From Candidatus Endomicrobium neocapritermitis (GTDB taxonomy: Bacteria; Elusimicrobiota; Endomicrobiia; Endomicrobiales; Endomicrobiaceae), in the NCBI GenBank assembly GCA_009778325.1, contig WRJZ01000040.1:1-57355 (forward strand): a stretch of 57,355 bases of DNA, in the 5' to 3' direction. Under the pieces are notes generated by a model. The model was not told the origin of the DNA. It did no database searches and saw only the letters and a list, made by a program, of their open reading frames with translations. The translations under genes were made by a program, and so were the position numbers. The stretch's first letter is position 1. The number at the start of each line of letters is the position of its first letter. Positions 28,871 through 36,479 of the stretch are shown here, one piece after another.

Positions 28871-28965
28871 GAAGAATGGATGCGCGGATGCGTAGAGCAG
28901 CTATGGTCGTTTTGTCTTTGCCGTTGCCGTGCATCTATGCCTCCATGCGTCTATGCATCATATTC
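28871..28965. repeat. Palindromic intergenic element, 8-bp-repeat arms (E)
   Basis: The left arm (28871-28900) and right arm (28931-28965) are imperfectly complementary. Each is built of degenerate octamers: right arm GCATCTAT, GCCTCCAT, GCGTCTAT, GCATCAT. Between them lies the core TTTTGTCTTTGCCGTT (28910-28925). It sits in the 349-bp divergent gap 28845-29193, which otherwise holds element F and a promoter. Confidence 0.7.
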
Positions 28966-29028
28966 TTTTTATTATAAATCTGTTTGATATAATTATACAA
29001 TTTAAAGCGGCCTCATAGTCAAGCTTTA

Positions 29029-29128
29029 ACGGCAGAAGCTCAGCAGTTCAGAAGTTCGGTAACGGCAACAACAAATCTTTTGTCTTTGCTGAGCTGCTGA
29101 GCTTCCGAACTTCCGAGCTGCTGCCGTT
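29029..29128. repeat. Palindromic intergenic element, 8-bp-repeat arms (F)
   Basis: The left arm 29029-29061 pairs with the right arm 29088-29128. Octamers in the left arm are AGAAGCTC, AGCAGTTC, AGAAGTTC; in the right arm GCTGAGCT, GCTGAGCT, TCCGAACT, TCCGAGCT, GCTGCCGT. The core contains CTTTTGTCTTTG. A run of T follows the right arm, so it could also terminate plus-strand transcripts, but no plus-strand gene lies upstream. Confidence 0.8.
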
Positions 29129-29131
29129 TTT

Positions 29132-29161
29132 TTGCCAAACATCAAAGTATTTTTATACAAT
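29132..29161 (+). promoter_or_regulatory. Candidate sigma-70 promoter for the aldo-keto reductase operon
   Basis: TTGCCA (29132-29137) is followed by TACAAT (29156-29161, 18-bp spacer) or TATACA (29154-29159, 16 bp). The start codon is about 30 bases downstream of the -10 with GGAGG in between. Confidence 0.45.
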
Positions 29162-29193
29162 AAAGAAGCTTTGATATCCAATGGAGGTGCGCA

Positions 29194-30441
29194 ATGAAAA
29201 GACGGGAATTTATAGTCAACTCTTTGTTAACCATAGGAGGCGCCGCTTTGCTTGGCGGCTGCGACAGCGGAAATAAAACAAAGACCGGCGCAAAAAGCAA
29301 CGGTAACGTAGAAACAAGAAAATTTCAAAATCTGGATATACCATTACTTTCATTCGGCTGCATGCGCCTGCCTACTGTAAACGGACAAATCGACATGCCT
29401 CATTTTGAAAAGATGACGGATTACGCGATGCGCCACGGCGTAAATTATTTTGATACCGCTTATATGTATCACGGAGGCGAATCCGAGAATGCCTTAGGGA
29501 GAGTGCTGAGCAATTATAAAAGAGACAGTTTTTTTCTGGCAACCAAAAGCCCGCTGCGCGCGCTGATTAATAAAGATGATGTCAGAAGAATTTTTGAAGA
29601 GCAGTTAAGAAAATGCCGCGTTGATTATTTTGATTTTTATCTTGCCCACAATATTTCCGTATTAACCGTAGACAACTTCCGTAATTTTGACGTATATGAA
29701 GAACTTATGAAATTCAAAGAAGAAGGTTTGATAAGGCACATCGGATTTTCTTATCACGGCTCCTACGAACTTCTTGAGGAAGTTGCCAACGAATATCCCT
29801 GGGAATTCTGCCAGATACAGCTTAATTTTCTTGATTGGACCGCAATGAATATCAGAAAGAACTATGAAGTCTTGATGGAAGCCGGCATCCCTGTACTGCC
29901 GATGTCGCCTTTAAGAGGAGGCGCTTTGACCAGGCTTACCGGTTCTGCGGCGGCGGTGCTTAGAGACGAAGCTCCGAACGACACGCAAGCTTCTTTTGCT
30001 CTTCGCTGGGTAGCGGGAAGAGAAAATAATTTTACGGTTTTAAGCGGAATGAGCAGTATGGCGCAGATGGAAGAAAATGTCGAAACTTTCAGCAATTACA
30101 GGCCTTTTACGGAAAAAGAAGAAGAAATTATAGCTAAAGTATCCGCGATACTTCAAAAAAAAGGCGAAATAAACTGTACTACCTGCAATTACTGTATAGA
30201 CTGCCCCAGAGGCATACAAATAGCGATTATTTTTGACGCCTATAATTCTTACAGAGCAACAGGAAATGCCGAAGCTTTCCTAAAAAGGTACGATTCCCTA
30301 AAGGACAGAGAAAAAGCGGACAGATGCATAAAATGCAATCTCTGCAATGAAAATTGTCCTCAGTTGCTTGATATTCCTCCGCTTTTGGCAATGGTCGAAG
30401 AAACTATAAAGAATCTAAGATCAAAACAGGCAGGTGCATAA
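29194..30441 (+). CDS. Tat-exported lipoprotein aldo/keto reductase with C-terminal 2[4Fe-4S] ferredoxin domain
   Basis: The N-terminus has a twin-arginine motif (KRREFIV, residues 2-8), a hydrophobic stretch and lipobox LGGC with Cys23, so it is predicted to be a Tat-translocated lipoprotein. Residues about 40-320 are an aldo/keto reductase barrel: DTAYMYHGGES at 87-97 with the catalytic Asp/Tyr, Lys118 (ATKSP) and His152 (YLAHN). The C-terminal domain has CTTCNYCIDC at 328-337 and CIKCNLCNENC at 378-388, two cubane-type sites; the first set is CxxCxxCxxC followed by Pro. AKR-ferredoxin fusions with Tat leaders are a known family in anaerobes. GGAGG precedes the ATG. The stop is one base before the start of the polyferredoxin gene, so electrons probably pass between the two. 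The substrate is unknown. Confidence 0.9.
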   Translation: MKRREFIVNSLLTIGGAALLGGCDSGNKTKTGAKSNGNVETRKFQNLDIPLLSFGCMRLPTVNGQIDMPHFEKMTDYAMRHGVNYFDTAYMYHGGESENALGRVLSNYKRDSFFLATKSPLRALINKDDVRRIFEEQLRKCRVDYFDFYLAHNISVLTVDNFRNFDVYEELMKFKEEGLIRHIGFSYHGSYELLEEVANEYPWEFCQIQLNFLDWTAMNIRKNYEVLMEAGIPVLPMSPLRGGALTRLTGSAAAVLRDEAPNDTQASFALRWVAGRENNFTVLSGMSSMAQMEENVETFSNYRPFTEKEEEIIAKVSAILQKKGEINCTTCNYCIDCPRGIQIAIIFDAYNSYRATGNAEAFLKRYDSLKDREKADRCIKCNLCNENCPQLLDIPPLLAMVEETIKNLRSKQAGA

Positions 30442-30442
30442 T

Positions 30443-31714
30443 ATGAAAAAAAATATTTTTTACCTTATCAGATTAATTATCGCTGCCTGCGTAGGAATTT
30501 TATCCGTGGCGGCTTTTGCGGGACTTTTTTACAACGTAAAAATTTTTGATTTGCAGCTTGGAGCGCTGATTCAGAGAGTTTTTGTGGATTTCTCAATAAT
30601 CGCTTTGGTTTTACTCGCGTTTATTCTTATAATGACCCTTCTTTTCGGGAGATTATACTGCTCCGCTTTGTGCCCGCTCGGCATTTTGCAGGAATTCTTC
30701 GGCATATTCAAGAAAAAAAATTCCGGTATGCAGAAAAATCTTTTTTTTAAGTATATAATTGCCGCCATAGCATTCGGGACTTTAGCCGGCGGAACAGCCT
30801 ATATATTGCGTTTGGCGGAACCTTACACTTATTTCGGCTCGGCTTTTACTTTTGCCGCCTTAGGAATAATCGCGGTAACCGCGATTATTGTAATTGTATT
30901 TATAAAAGACCGGTTTTTCTGCACAAATATTTGCCCGGTAGGCGCGGTTCTCGGATTAATATCAAAATTTTCCGTCAATAGAATATATTTGCAAAAAGAC
31001 ACCTGTACGTCTTGCGGAATCTGCGGAAATATCTGCCCTTCAGGCTGCATAAACACAAAAGAAAAAACAGTAGACAATGAAATCTGCATAAAATGTTTAA
31101 AATGCCTTACCGTATGTCCCGTAAATTCCGCAAAATACGGAATGCTTCATAAAGAAGAAATAAAATTCAGCCCTAAAAGGCGCCAATTTGTTGTGATAGC
31201 CTCAACCGTTGCCGTTTTTGCAGTTGCGGTAAAAGCGGGCGCGGTGATAAAAAATATTTTGTCGGAAAGATTTTCAGACGTAATTCTTCCTCCCGGAGCC
31301 TTGAATGAATCGAGATTTTTAAATAAATGTTTAAACTGCAACCTTTGCGTTAAAGCGTGCCCGACAAATATCATTAAAAAAGCCGACGGAAAATACGGAG
31401 CCGTAAGCATTGACTTCAGCAAAGGGTTTTGCAAATTCGATTGTATCGAATGCATCAGAGCCTGCCCTGCTGGAGCGCTTCAAAAATTTTCTTTGCCGGA
31501 AAAACAAAGAATAAGAATTGCGATGATTGCTCCCCCGGAAACCGAAGCGCCTAAAGCAGTGGAAGCATGCCCGACGGAAGCGCTGCTTCACAACCCTGAA
31601 GGCGGAAGGCCGCTGTTTAGCGCTACAAGATGCATAGGATGCGCTGCATGCAAGATAAAAATCCCGGAAACAAACATTGAAATTTTCGGAGTTAGAAATC
31701 AGAGAATGATATAG
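30443..31714 (+). CDS. NapH-like membrane polyferredoxin with NapG-like extracytoplasmic tail
   Basis: I chose ATG 30443, one base after the upstream stop with AGG-rich sequence ahead; GTG 30434 is possible but overlaps. It encodes 423 residues. Membrane helices lie at about 5-30, 48-68, 103-122 and 135-155. Cys-Pro motifs are CSALCP at 73-78 and CTNICP at 160-165, as in NapH/CcoG. A 2[4Fe-4S] domain follows (CTSCGICGNICP at 188-199, CIKCLKCLTVCP at 215-226). Then KRRQFVVIAS at 245-254 starts a hydrophobic segment like the leader of NapG. Beyond it are CLNCNLCVKACP at 296-307, CKFDCIECIRACP at 330-342, one CP at 376 and CIGCAACK at 397-404. The chain therefore looks like NapH fused to NapG. 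Its likely role is moving electrons from quinol or cytosolic donors to the exported reductase encoded upstream. Confidence 0.85.
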   Translation: MKKNIFYLIRLIIAACVGILSVAAFAGLFYNVKIFDLQLGALIQRVFVDFSIIALVLLAFILIMTLLFGRLYCSALCPLGILQEFFGIFKKKNSGMQKNLFFKYIIAAIAFGTLAGGTAYILRLAEPYTYFGSAFTFAALGIIAVTAIIVIVFIKDRFFCTNICPVGAVLGLISKFSVNRIYLQKDTCTSCGICGNICPSGCINTKEKTVDNEICIKCLKCLTVCPVNSAKYGMLHKEEIKFSPKRRQFVVIASTVAVFAVAVKAGAVIKNILSERFSDVILPPGALNESRFLNKCLNCNLCVKACPTNIIKKADGKYGAVSIDFSKGFCKFDCIECIRACPAGALQKFSLPEKQRIRIAMIAPPETEAPKAVEACPTEALLHNPEGGRPLFSATRCIGCAACKIKIPETNIEIFGVRNQRMI

Positions 31715-31720
31715 TAAGAG

Positions 31721-31876
31721 CGAAGTTCGGCAGCTCAGCAGTTCGGAAGTTCGGCAACTGCAAAGACAAAAACGGGAGAAGATGGGATATTAGGATAATA
31801 AGAAGTTGAGCATGGTAAATAATTTTAACGACCAGAGCTCCTCCGAGCCGCTGAGCTGCCAAACTTCTAAGCTTCT
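31721..31876. repeat. Palindromic intergenic element, 8-bp-repeat arms (G)
   Basis: The left arm 31721-31760 has octamers GAAGTTCG, GCAGCTCA, GCAGTTCG, GAAGTTCG. It pairs imperfectly with the right arm 31834-31876 (TCCGAGCC, GCTGAGCT, GCCAAACT, TCTAAGCT). The 73-base middle contains CAAAGACAAAAACGG, the complement of the core seen in other copies. The right arm ends four bases before the Shine-Dalgarno of tatA. Confidence 0.75.
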
Positions 31877-31889
31877 AAAAGGAGATATT

Positions 31890-32129
31890 ATGTCCATAGG
31901 AATATGGCAGCTGGTTGTAATTCTTTTGGTAGTAGTAATTTTATTCGGCGGAAAAAAAATACCCGAACTTGCAAAAGCATTGGGAAGAGCCGCTTATGAA
32001 TTTAAAAAAGCCAGAGAAACCATAGAAAACGAAATGCACGCGGCTGAAAATGAAGCTAAAAAAATTGAAAAAGCCGTAAACCCCGAAGCCTCACAGGCAA
32101 AAAAAGAAGATGACAAAAGCAAGTCTTAA
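31890..32129 (+). CDS. tatA: Sec-independent translocase subunit TatA
   Basis: This is a 79-residue TatA/E family protein. A short N-terminal transmembrane helix (WQLVVILLVVVILF) is followed by the hinge FGGKKIPELAKALG (19-32), an amphipathic helix with FKKARE, and an acidic/basic charged tail. ATG 31890 is preceded by AGGAGA and gives the canonical short N-terminus. An upstream in-frame ATG at 31806 would add residues coded by the repeat element and is rejected. It forms the oligomeric pore element with TatC. tatC follows after a 200-bp gap filled by palindromes. Only one TatA-type gene is present and no tatB is seen, so TatA may serve both roles, as in minimal Tat systems. Two proteins encoded just upstream carry twin-arginine-type leaders and are obvious clients. 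Confidence 0.95.
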   Translation: MSIGIWQLVVILLVVVILFGGKKIPELAKALGRAAYEFKKARETIENEMHAAENEAKKIEKAVNPEASQAKKEDDKSKS

Positions 32130-32141
32130 TTCCTCTCTTTT

Positions 32142-32306
32142 GTCATCCCCGAAATTCTCAATTGGGGATCCATTTTTGTCAAGGTTTCCTCAATTTATCA
32201 ATAGGGTTTCTATAAAAACCCTCTATCTGTGTCACCCTGAACTCGTTTCAGGGTCTAGTCTTTTGTCTTTAACGACAAGATGCTGAAACAAGTTCAGCAT
32301 GACACA
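32142..32306. repeat. Palindrome cluster between tatA and tatC (J)
   Basis: Hairpin GTCATCCCCGAA...TTGGGGATC occupies 32142-32170. A larger inverted repeat pairs 32228-32256 with 32278-32306 (29 bp, a few mismatches). Each of its arms is itself palindromic: CCCTGAACTCGTTTCAGGG at 32235-32253 and GCTGAAACAAGTTCAGC at 32282-32298. The middle is CTTTTGTCTTTAACGAC. A single arm of the same type recurs at 40861-40900. Confidence 0.8.
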
Positions 32307-32329
32307 CTTTTGGGACATAGACTAATAAC

Positions 32330-33070
32330 ATGACTGATAAAGAAGAAAGTTTAACGCAGCATCTCGGAGCATTAAGAAAAGCGCTTATACGAAGTTTTGC
32401 CTGCATGGCAATACTTCTGCCTTTTGCGTTTTTTGCGGCGCCTAAAGTTTTGGATTTTTCAATAAAAGTGCTTATAGGCGACAGCGGCGTAACGCTGCAT
32501 TATTTTTCGCCTATGGAAGTGTTCATACTGCAGATGAAAATCGCTCTTTTTATCGATTTTATCGTTTCTTTCCCGTACATTGCGAAAAATATCTGGGATT
32601 TTATTATGCCCGCATTGTACAGCAAAGAGAAAAAATTTATTAAATCGACAATATTTGTCTCAACTTTTCTGTTTTGCTTCGGAGCGGCTTTTTGTTTTTT
32701 CTTAATCCTGCCTCTTATAATCAAATTCGGCATGAGTTTCGCTTCGCCGAGCATGCAGCCGGTTTTCGGAGTATCAAACATAATTACGCTTTCTTTGCAG
32801 CTGTCTATAGTTTTCGGACTTATGTTTCAGTTTCCTCTAATAACCTACGCTCTTGTCAAATCAGGCATTATTTCTTATGAAAGCGTAAAATCAAAACGCG
32901 CTTACATTATAGTAGGCGTTTTGATCTTAGCAACGATTGTTACGCCGCCGGACGTTATAAGCCAGATTACATTGTTTCTGCCTACTTATCTGCTTTTTGA
33001 AATCGGACTTTGGTTTGCGCGCCCTAAAACGGCAGAAGATAAGAAGATAGGAAGGCAGGAAGATAAGTAA
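32330..33070 (+). CDS. tatC: Sec-independent translocase subunit TatC
   Basis: This is the six-helix TatC, receptor for twin-arginine signals; 246 aa is the usual length. The cytosolic N-terminus has the conserved HLGALRKALIRS (HL-x-ELR-x-R in most homologues), followed by FSPMEVF at the first periplasmic loop and the hydrophobic helices. The conserved VTPPDVISQ segment lies before the last helices. No strong Shine-Dalgarno precedes ATG 32330, but the N-terminus starts at the normal place. The last 12 codons (AEDKKIGRQEDK) are encoded by the left arm of a palindromic element, so the extreme C-terminus is repeat-derived. It pairs with tatA upstream and probably serves the exported redox proteins of the same cluster. 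Confidence 0.96.
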   Translation: MTDKEESLTQHLGALRKALIRSFACMAILLPFAFFAAPKVLDFSIKVLIGDSGVTLHYFSPMEVFILQMKIALFIDFIVSFPYIAKNIWDFIMPALYSKEKKFIKSTIFVSTFLFCFGAAFCFFLILPLIIKFGMSFASPSMQPVFGVSNIITLSLQLSIVFGLMFQFPLITYALVKSGIISYESVKSKRAYIIVGVLILATIVTPPDVISQITLFLPTYLLFEIGLWFARPKTAEDKKIGRQEDK

Positions 33071-33123
33071 AACATGTTGTTGCCGTAGCTTACCCTCTTA
33101 TCATCTTAACCTCCTATCCTCCT
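33034..33123. repeat. Palindromic element overlapping the tatC stop (K)
   Basis: The left arm 33034-33067 has octamers AGAAGATA, AGAAGATA, GGAAGGCA, GGAAGATA and lies inside the tatC coding end. The right arm 33097-33123 has TCTTATCA, TCTTAACC, TCCTATCC. T5 follows on the plus strand, so the fold could end tatC transcription between these convergent genes. Confidence 0.75.
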
Positions 33124-33126
33124 TTT

Positions 33127-33621
33127 TCACTGTCCAAACCTTTCTTTTAAAGTTATATACGCTTCTTGCGGATCGTCAATATCAGAAACTGTTTTTTCCA
33201 TAGGGCATTTATCATCTCCGGATCTGTTAATTATATAATCCACAATTTTGTCCGCGGAATATTTTACATTGTATTTTTCCAAAACAGGTATAGCTTCTTT
33301 GGAAAGAATTCCCGTATGGAGTCTGGCTGCTTCTCCGTAAACCAATATTAGCGCGGAAGCCTTTCCCGTGACTTTATCAAAAACATAAGCGCCTTTAAAA
33401 TTACCGCTTTCCAAATGCTTAAAAAGAGGCTGTATGCCTTTATCATCGTAAGTTTTAACAGTGCCGTCATCATAAGCGACAACTAACGCATGGCTCTTTA
33501 ACAGCTCTTTCATCTCATTAAAAAACATATCGTTATTTTTAGATTTAGCGGAGCACCCGAAAAACGACGCGGCAAAAACCAAAAATATTGCCGAAACAGT
33601 CAAAAAAATTTGTTTTTTCAT
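33127..33621 (-). CDS. Lipoprotein with DUF1893 (TM1506-like) domain
   Basis: The N-terminus is a lipoprotein signal: hydrophobic core then SFFGC with Cys23. The rest, about residues 36-155, matches DUF1893. It begins LKSHALVVAYDDGTVKTYDDKG and continues with the conserved ALILVYGEAARLHTGILSKEA and a late DDKCPMEKTVSDIDDPQEAY. The family founder, TM1506, has a fold related to cytidine deaminases and no settled function. Most members are cytosolic and lack a leader; this one appears to be secreted and lipid-anchored. It lies convergent to tatC and upstream (in its own transcription order, downstream) of the VOC gene with a 24-base gap, so the two may be co-transcribed. The substrate is unknown. 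Confidence 0.8.
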   Translation of the reverse strand: MKKQIFLTVSAIFLVFAASFFGCSAKSKNNDMFFNEMKELLKSHALVVAYDDGTVKTYDDKGIQPLFKHLESGNFKGAYVFDKVTGKASALILVYGEAARLHTGILSKEAIPVLEKYNVKYSADKIVDYIINRSGDDKCPMEKTVSDIDDPQEAYITLKERFGQ

Positions 33622-33645
33622 CTTTTTACCTTCGCTTATAAGTTT

Positions 33646-34029
33646 TTAATCCGCAAAAGTTAAAACATATCCGTTATTGTCTAAAATCGCGAATTCATTT
33701 GCTCCGTAAAAGGTCTTATGTAAATCTCTGATGAGTTTGACTTTAGCTCCTATATCGCCGGCAAATTTTTTCACATCGTCAACTTTAATATAAATAGTAC
33801 AGCCCGGACTTACTTTATCCGCTGCTAATTCGGGATATTCGCCGGCCAGGCTCTCTCTTTGCTGAAACATAATCGTTAAATTATCTTTTCCCAAAATAAC
33901 AAATTGTAATTTGCCAGTCTTTTCATCAGGAACCGACGCGATTTCGGCAAAACCCAAATTCTCAGTGTAAAACCTTATGGTTTCTTCAACGCTTTCCGTC
34001 ATTAAGTTCGGCGTAATTGACTTGTACAT
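33646..34029 (-). CDS. VOC-superfamily (glyoxalase/bleomycin-resistance-like) protein
   Basis: At 127 aa it has two beta-alpha-beta-beta-beta modules. The first module has SVEETIRFYTENLGF and the second VDDVKKFAGDIGAKV, then FYGANEFAILDNNGYVLTFA at the C-terminus, typical of VOC proteins. The last Glu/Asp metal position is not obvious (LDNNGYVLTFA instead of the usual DPdGnxxEl), so metal-dependent catalysis is doubtful. The gene is followed after 24 bases by the DUF1893 lipoprotein and preceded by the YqaA-type membrane protein gene 14 bases away. Its role could be binding or detoxifying a small molecule; the substrate cannot be told. Confidence 0.82.
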   Translation of the reverse strand: MYKSITPNLMTESVEETIRFYTENLGFAEIASVPDEKTGKLQFVILGKDNLTIMFQQRESLAGEYPELAADKVSPGCTIYIKVDDVKKFAGDIGAKVKLIRDLHKTFYGANEFAILDNNGYVLTFAD

Positions 34030-34043
34030 AGATTATAACCTCC

Positions 34044-34457
34044 TTAAACTTTTGTAATATTTACTTTAAAAAATACAATTATTATAACGGCATATCTAAA
34101 AAACTTTCCCGCCGCAATAAATATAGATACTTTAAGTTTTGACAGTTTCAGCCAGCCGGCGGCAAGCGGCAGCGCGTCGCCGACAATCGGCAAAAAAGAA
34201 AAAAACAGCAGAGGCGTTCCGTATTTTTTTACCAACTTTTCGACCTTGTCCGAAAATGACTTTTTCGGTATAAAATAGGTCATGAAAAAAGAAGTCATGC
34301 TTCCCAATGTATTTGCGATTGTAAGAAGTATCAATACAATAAACCATGAATCTGGAAAGTAATATAAGAACAAAACCAACCCTGCTTCTGAAGTCCCCGG
34401 AAGCAAAGTCGCCGATAAAAAACCGGAAATCAATAAACTTATTAACGCGGCATACAT
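34044..34457 (-). CDS. YqaA-type VTT/DedA-superfamily membrane protein
   Basis: This is a 137-aa polytopic membrane protein of the small YqaA group of the SNARE-associated/VTT (DedA) superfamily. Diagnostic stretches are FLSATLLPGTSEAGL (16-30), where a re-entrant loop is expected, the NTLGS motif in the second helix, and FLPIVGDALPLAAGWLKL near residue 90. DedA relatives are lipid scramblases or flippases or affect membrane homeostasis; YqaA itself has no firm function. The start codon is nine bases after the MscS-type gene's stop, so the gene is in the same operon. The family assignment is good, the function inferred. Confidence 0.82.
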   Translation of the reverse strand: MYAALISLLISGFLSATLLPGTSEAGLVLFLYYFPDSWFIVLILLTIANTLGSMTSFFMTYFIPKKSFSDKVEKLVKKYGTPLLFFSFLPIVGDALPLAAGWLKLSKLKVSIFIAAGKFFRYAVIIIVFFKVNITKV

Positions 34458-34465
34458 ATTAATAT

Positions 34466-36121
34466 TTATTTATTCTCTTTAACTTCCACAACGACGGGTT
34501 TTGCATTATAATCTTCCGGTTTTAAATATTCTTTTGGTATGGCTTTTTCCGTTCCGTTGCGATGGGCGTTAACCACAGGCGACATTATTTCTATGCCTTC
34601 GCGGAAAAAAACGTCCAGCATATTTTGCTTAAGCCCGGATTCTATTTGCAGCATTTTTGTCGCATCGTCGGTATAAACCTGCAGCTGATATCTTACGCTG
34701 GTATCGTCTAACGCCGTTTGAAACACTGTCGGCTCCCTGTCTTTCATTACGTACGGAGTATTTTTTGCGGCTTCCGCTAAAAGCGCGTGAACTTTTCGCC
34801 ACGGTATATCATAGCCTATTGTAATGTCACCCGTTAATATAAGACCATAGTCTTTTGCGGAATGCGTGTAGTTAATGGTAGATGCCGTCATAATGTTAGA
34901 ATTTGGTATGGTAATAATTTCATTTTTTATTGTTTTTATGCGCGTTACAAGAGATGATTTTTCAATAACGTCTCCGAAATGCTCGCCCATTTTTATGCGG
35001 TCGCCGACGCTAAACGGACGCATATAAGTTATAACAAAACCCGAAACAATATTATTTATTATCGAAGTAGAGCCTAACGACAACAGAACGCCGATAAAAA
35101 CTGAAATACCTTTAAACACCGCCGAATTAGAATTCGGCAAAAGCGGAAAAACAAATATAAACACGAATATTACTAAAACTATGCGGATTAAGTGGTAGGT
35201 CGGAAGCGCCCATTCTTCGTGAAAATTATTTATTTTTATAGAGCCTTTTTCGACTCTTTCCGCAATCAGTTTTAAAAATTTATCGACTATCCGCGCTAAA
35301 AATAAAATAACGGCTATAGCGAAAAGGTTGGGAAGATAATTCCATATCGCAATTAAAGCATTCTTCAAAGGAATTGCTATATAACTTAAAAGCGTGTCGG
35401 CTGCCCATTTTGTCGCCGGAAAAACCGAAAGCAGCAGTAAAAAGAAGACGTAAAGCACAAATACTAATATTGAAACGCGCAAAACATTTAAAACGACGGT
35501 AAAAAATTTTACTTGTTTGCTGACGCTCACTATTGAAGATATTGCTTTGCCGGCGTCATTTTTTTCACGGGATGTAAGCCTTATGACATAACGGTATAAA
35601 ACGTTCAAATATTTTATAGCAAAATAAGCCAACGCAAAAATAAGAAGGAAAAGCGCCGCCTGCTTTGCGACTATAGCCCGGATATTTCCGGAACGCTCCT
35701 TTTCAACCGCCGAAGCGATAATATTTAAACGGCTTCTTGCCAAATCTTCTTTTGTCGTGCCTTCAATTTTAGCTTCCTTTTCGGTTGTGCCCGCTATAAC
35801 ATTTCCCATATAGAAAATATCAAGCGTTCCGTCTTCAGCAGATATTCTTAAAAGAGAAGGTCTGAATAATATATCATTTTTCAATTTTCTTATGTTTTGC
35901 GAAATATTTTCAGCTCGCTTTTCCGCGTCTGCGCTTCCTATGTTGCCGTGCACGTAAAAAAGCGTACGGCCGAAAGGACTTACGGACGCGCTTTCTATAC
36001 TTTTATCTTTTAATGCCTCCGCGTCGTCATGCGTTCCTTCGGTATCGGCGCAGAGCGCTGCCGGCGTAATAAACGCGAACAAAAATAAAACCGTTAAAAA
36101 CCTCTTAATTTTATAAACCAT
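34466..36121 (-). CDS. MscS-family mechanosensitive channel with N-terminal periplasmic extension
   Basis: A signal peptide (residues about 1-24) is followed by a periplasmic domain of about 130 residues (VSPFGRTLFYVHGNIGSA). Several membrane helices follow, then the MscS pore helix and beta domain: SLGSTSIINNIVSGFVITYMRPFSVGDRIKMGE and TRIKTIKNEIITIPNSNIM, then the alpha/beta C-terminal domain with ITIGYDIPW. At 551 aa it resembles the larger YbdG/MSL-like members rather than E. coli MscS (286 aa). It releases osmolytes on membrane tension. The gene is separated from the upstream cupin gene by three bases and leads into the YqaA-type gene, suggesting a small stress operon read from the promoter at about 36480-36508. 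Confidence 0.9.
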   Translation of the reverse strand: MVYKIKRFLTVLFLFAFITPAALCADTEGTHDDAEALKDKSIESASVSPFGRTLFYVHGNIGSADAEKRAENISQNIRKLKNDILFRPSLLRISAEDGTLDIFYMGNVIAGTTEKEAKIEGTTKEDLARSRLNIIASAVEKERSGNIRAIVAKQAALFLLIFALAYFAIKYLNVLYRYVIRLTSREKNDAGKAISSIVSVSKQVKFFTVVLNVLRVSILVFVLYVFFLLLLSVFPATKWAADTLLSYIAIPLKNALIAIWNYLPNLFAIAVILFLARIVDKFLKLIAERVEKGSIKINNFHEEWALPTYHLIRIVLVIFVFIFVFPLLPNSNSAVFKGISVFIGVLLSLGSTSIINNIVSGFVITYMRPFSVGDRIKMGEHFGDVIEKSSLVTRIKTIKNEIITIPNSNIMTASTINYTHSAKDYGLILTGDITIGYDIPWRKVHALLAEAAKNTPYVMKDREPTVFQTALDDTSVRYQLQVYTDDATKMLQIESGLKQNMLDVFFREGIEIMSPVVNAHRNGTEKAIPKEYLKPEDYNAKPVVVEVKENK

Positions 36122-36124
36122 TTT

Positions 36125-36454
36125 TTAACCCTTTATCATAGTTAAAAGCATTTTAAATTTTTTAGGGGCATGAAGCGCGTGAGGAATGTCAGCAGGCATA
36201 ATGACGGTTTCTCCCGCTTGCAAAGATACCGTCTGTCCGTCTATTGTGATATCCGCCTTTCCGTCAAGTATTTGCACAACGGCGTCAAACGGCGCTTCGT
36301 GTTCGCTCAGGCCCTGCCCTTTATCAAAAGAAAATAAAGTTATATTGCCCGCTTTGTTTTTTAATATCTGTTTGCTTATAACTCCGCCGGCGGAATACTC
36401 TATCATATCAGGAAGAAACATGCTTACGCCTTTTTGAAAAGTTTTTTTGGCCAT
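36125..36454 (-). CDS. Small cupin-domain protein
   Basis: This 109-aa protein is a single cupin barrel. Motif 1 is visible as GLSEHEAPFDAVVQILDGKADITID and motif 2 as ETVIMPADIPHALHAPKKF. Only some of the usual metal-binding His/Glu are kept (His in motif 1 SEHE, Glu, and two His near PADIPHALHA), consistent with a metal-binding cupin of the pirin/YhhW-like or storage type. It is the first gene of the cupin-MscS-YqaA-VOC-DUF1893 run. A good Shine-Dalgarno (GGAGG) precedes ATG 36454. The ligand is unknown. Confidence 0.85.
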   Translation of the reverse strand: MAKKTFQKGVSMFLPDMIEYSAGGVISKQILKNKAGNITLFSFDKGQGLSEHEAPFDAVVQILDGKADITIDGQTVSLQAGETVIMPADIPHALHAPKKFKMLLTMIKG

Positions 36455-36479
36455 AATTTTAGACCTCCATTTATGCTTT

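Noticed and set aside
31806-31889. N-terminal extension of TatA from ATG 31806
   Set aside because: The extra residues are coded by a repeat arm, while ATG 31890 has AGGAGA and gives the canonical TatA start.
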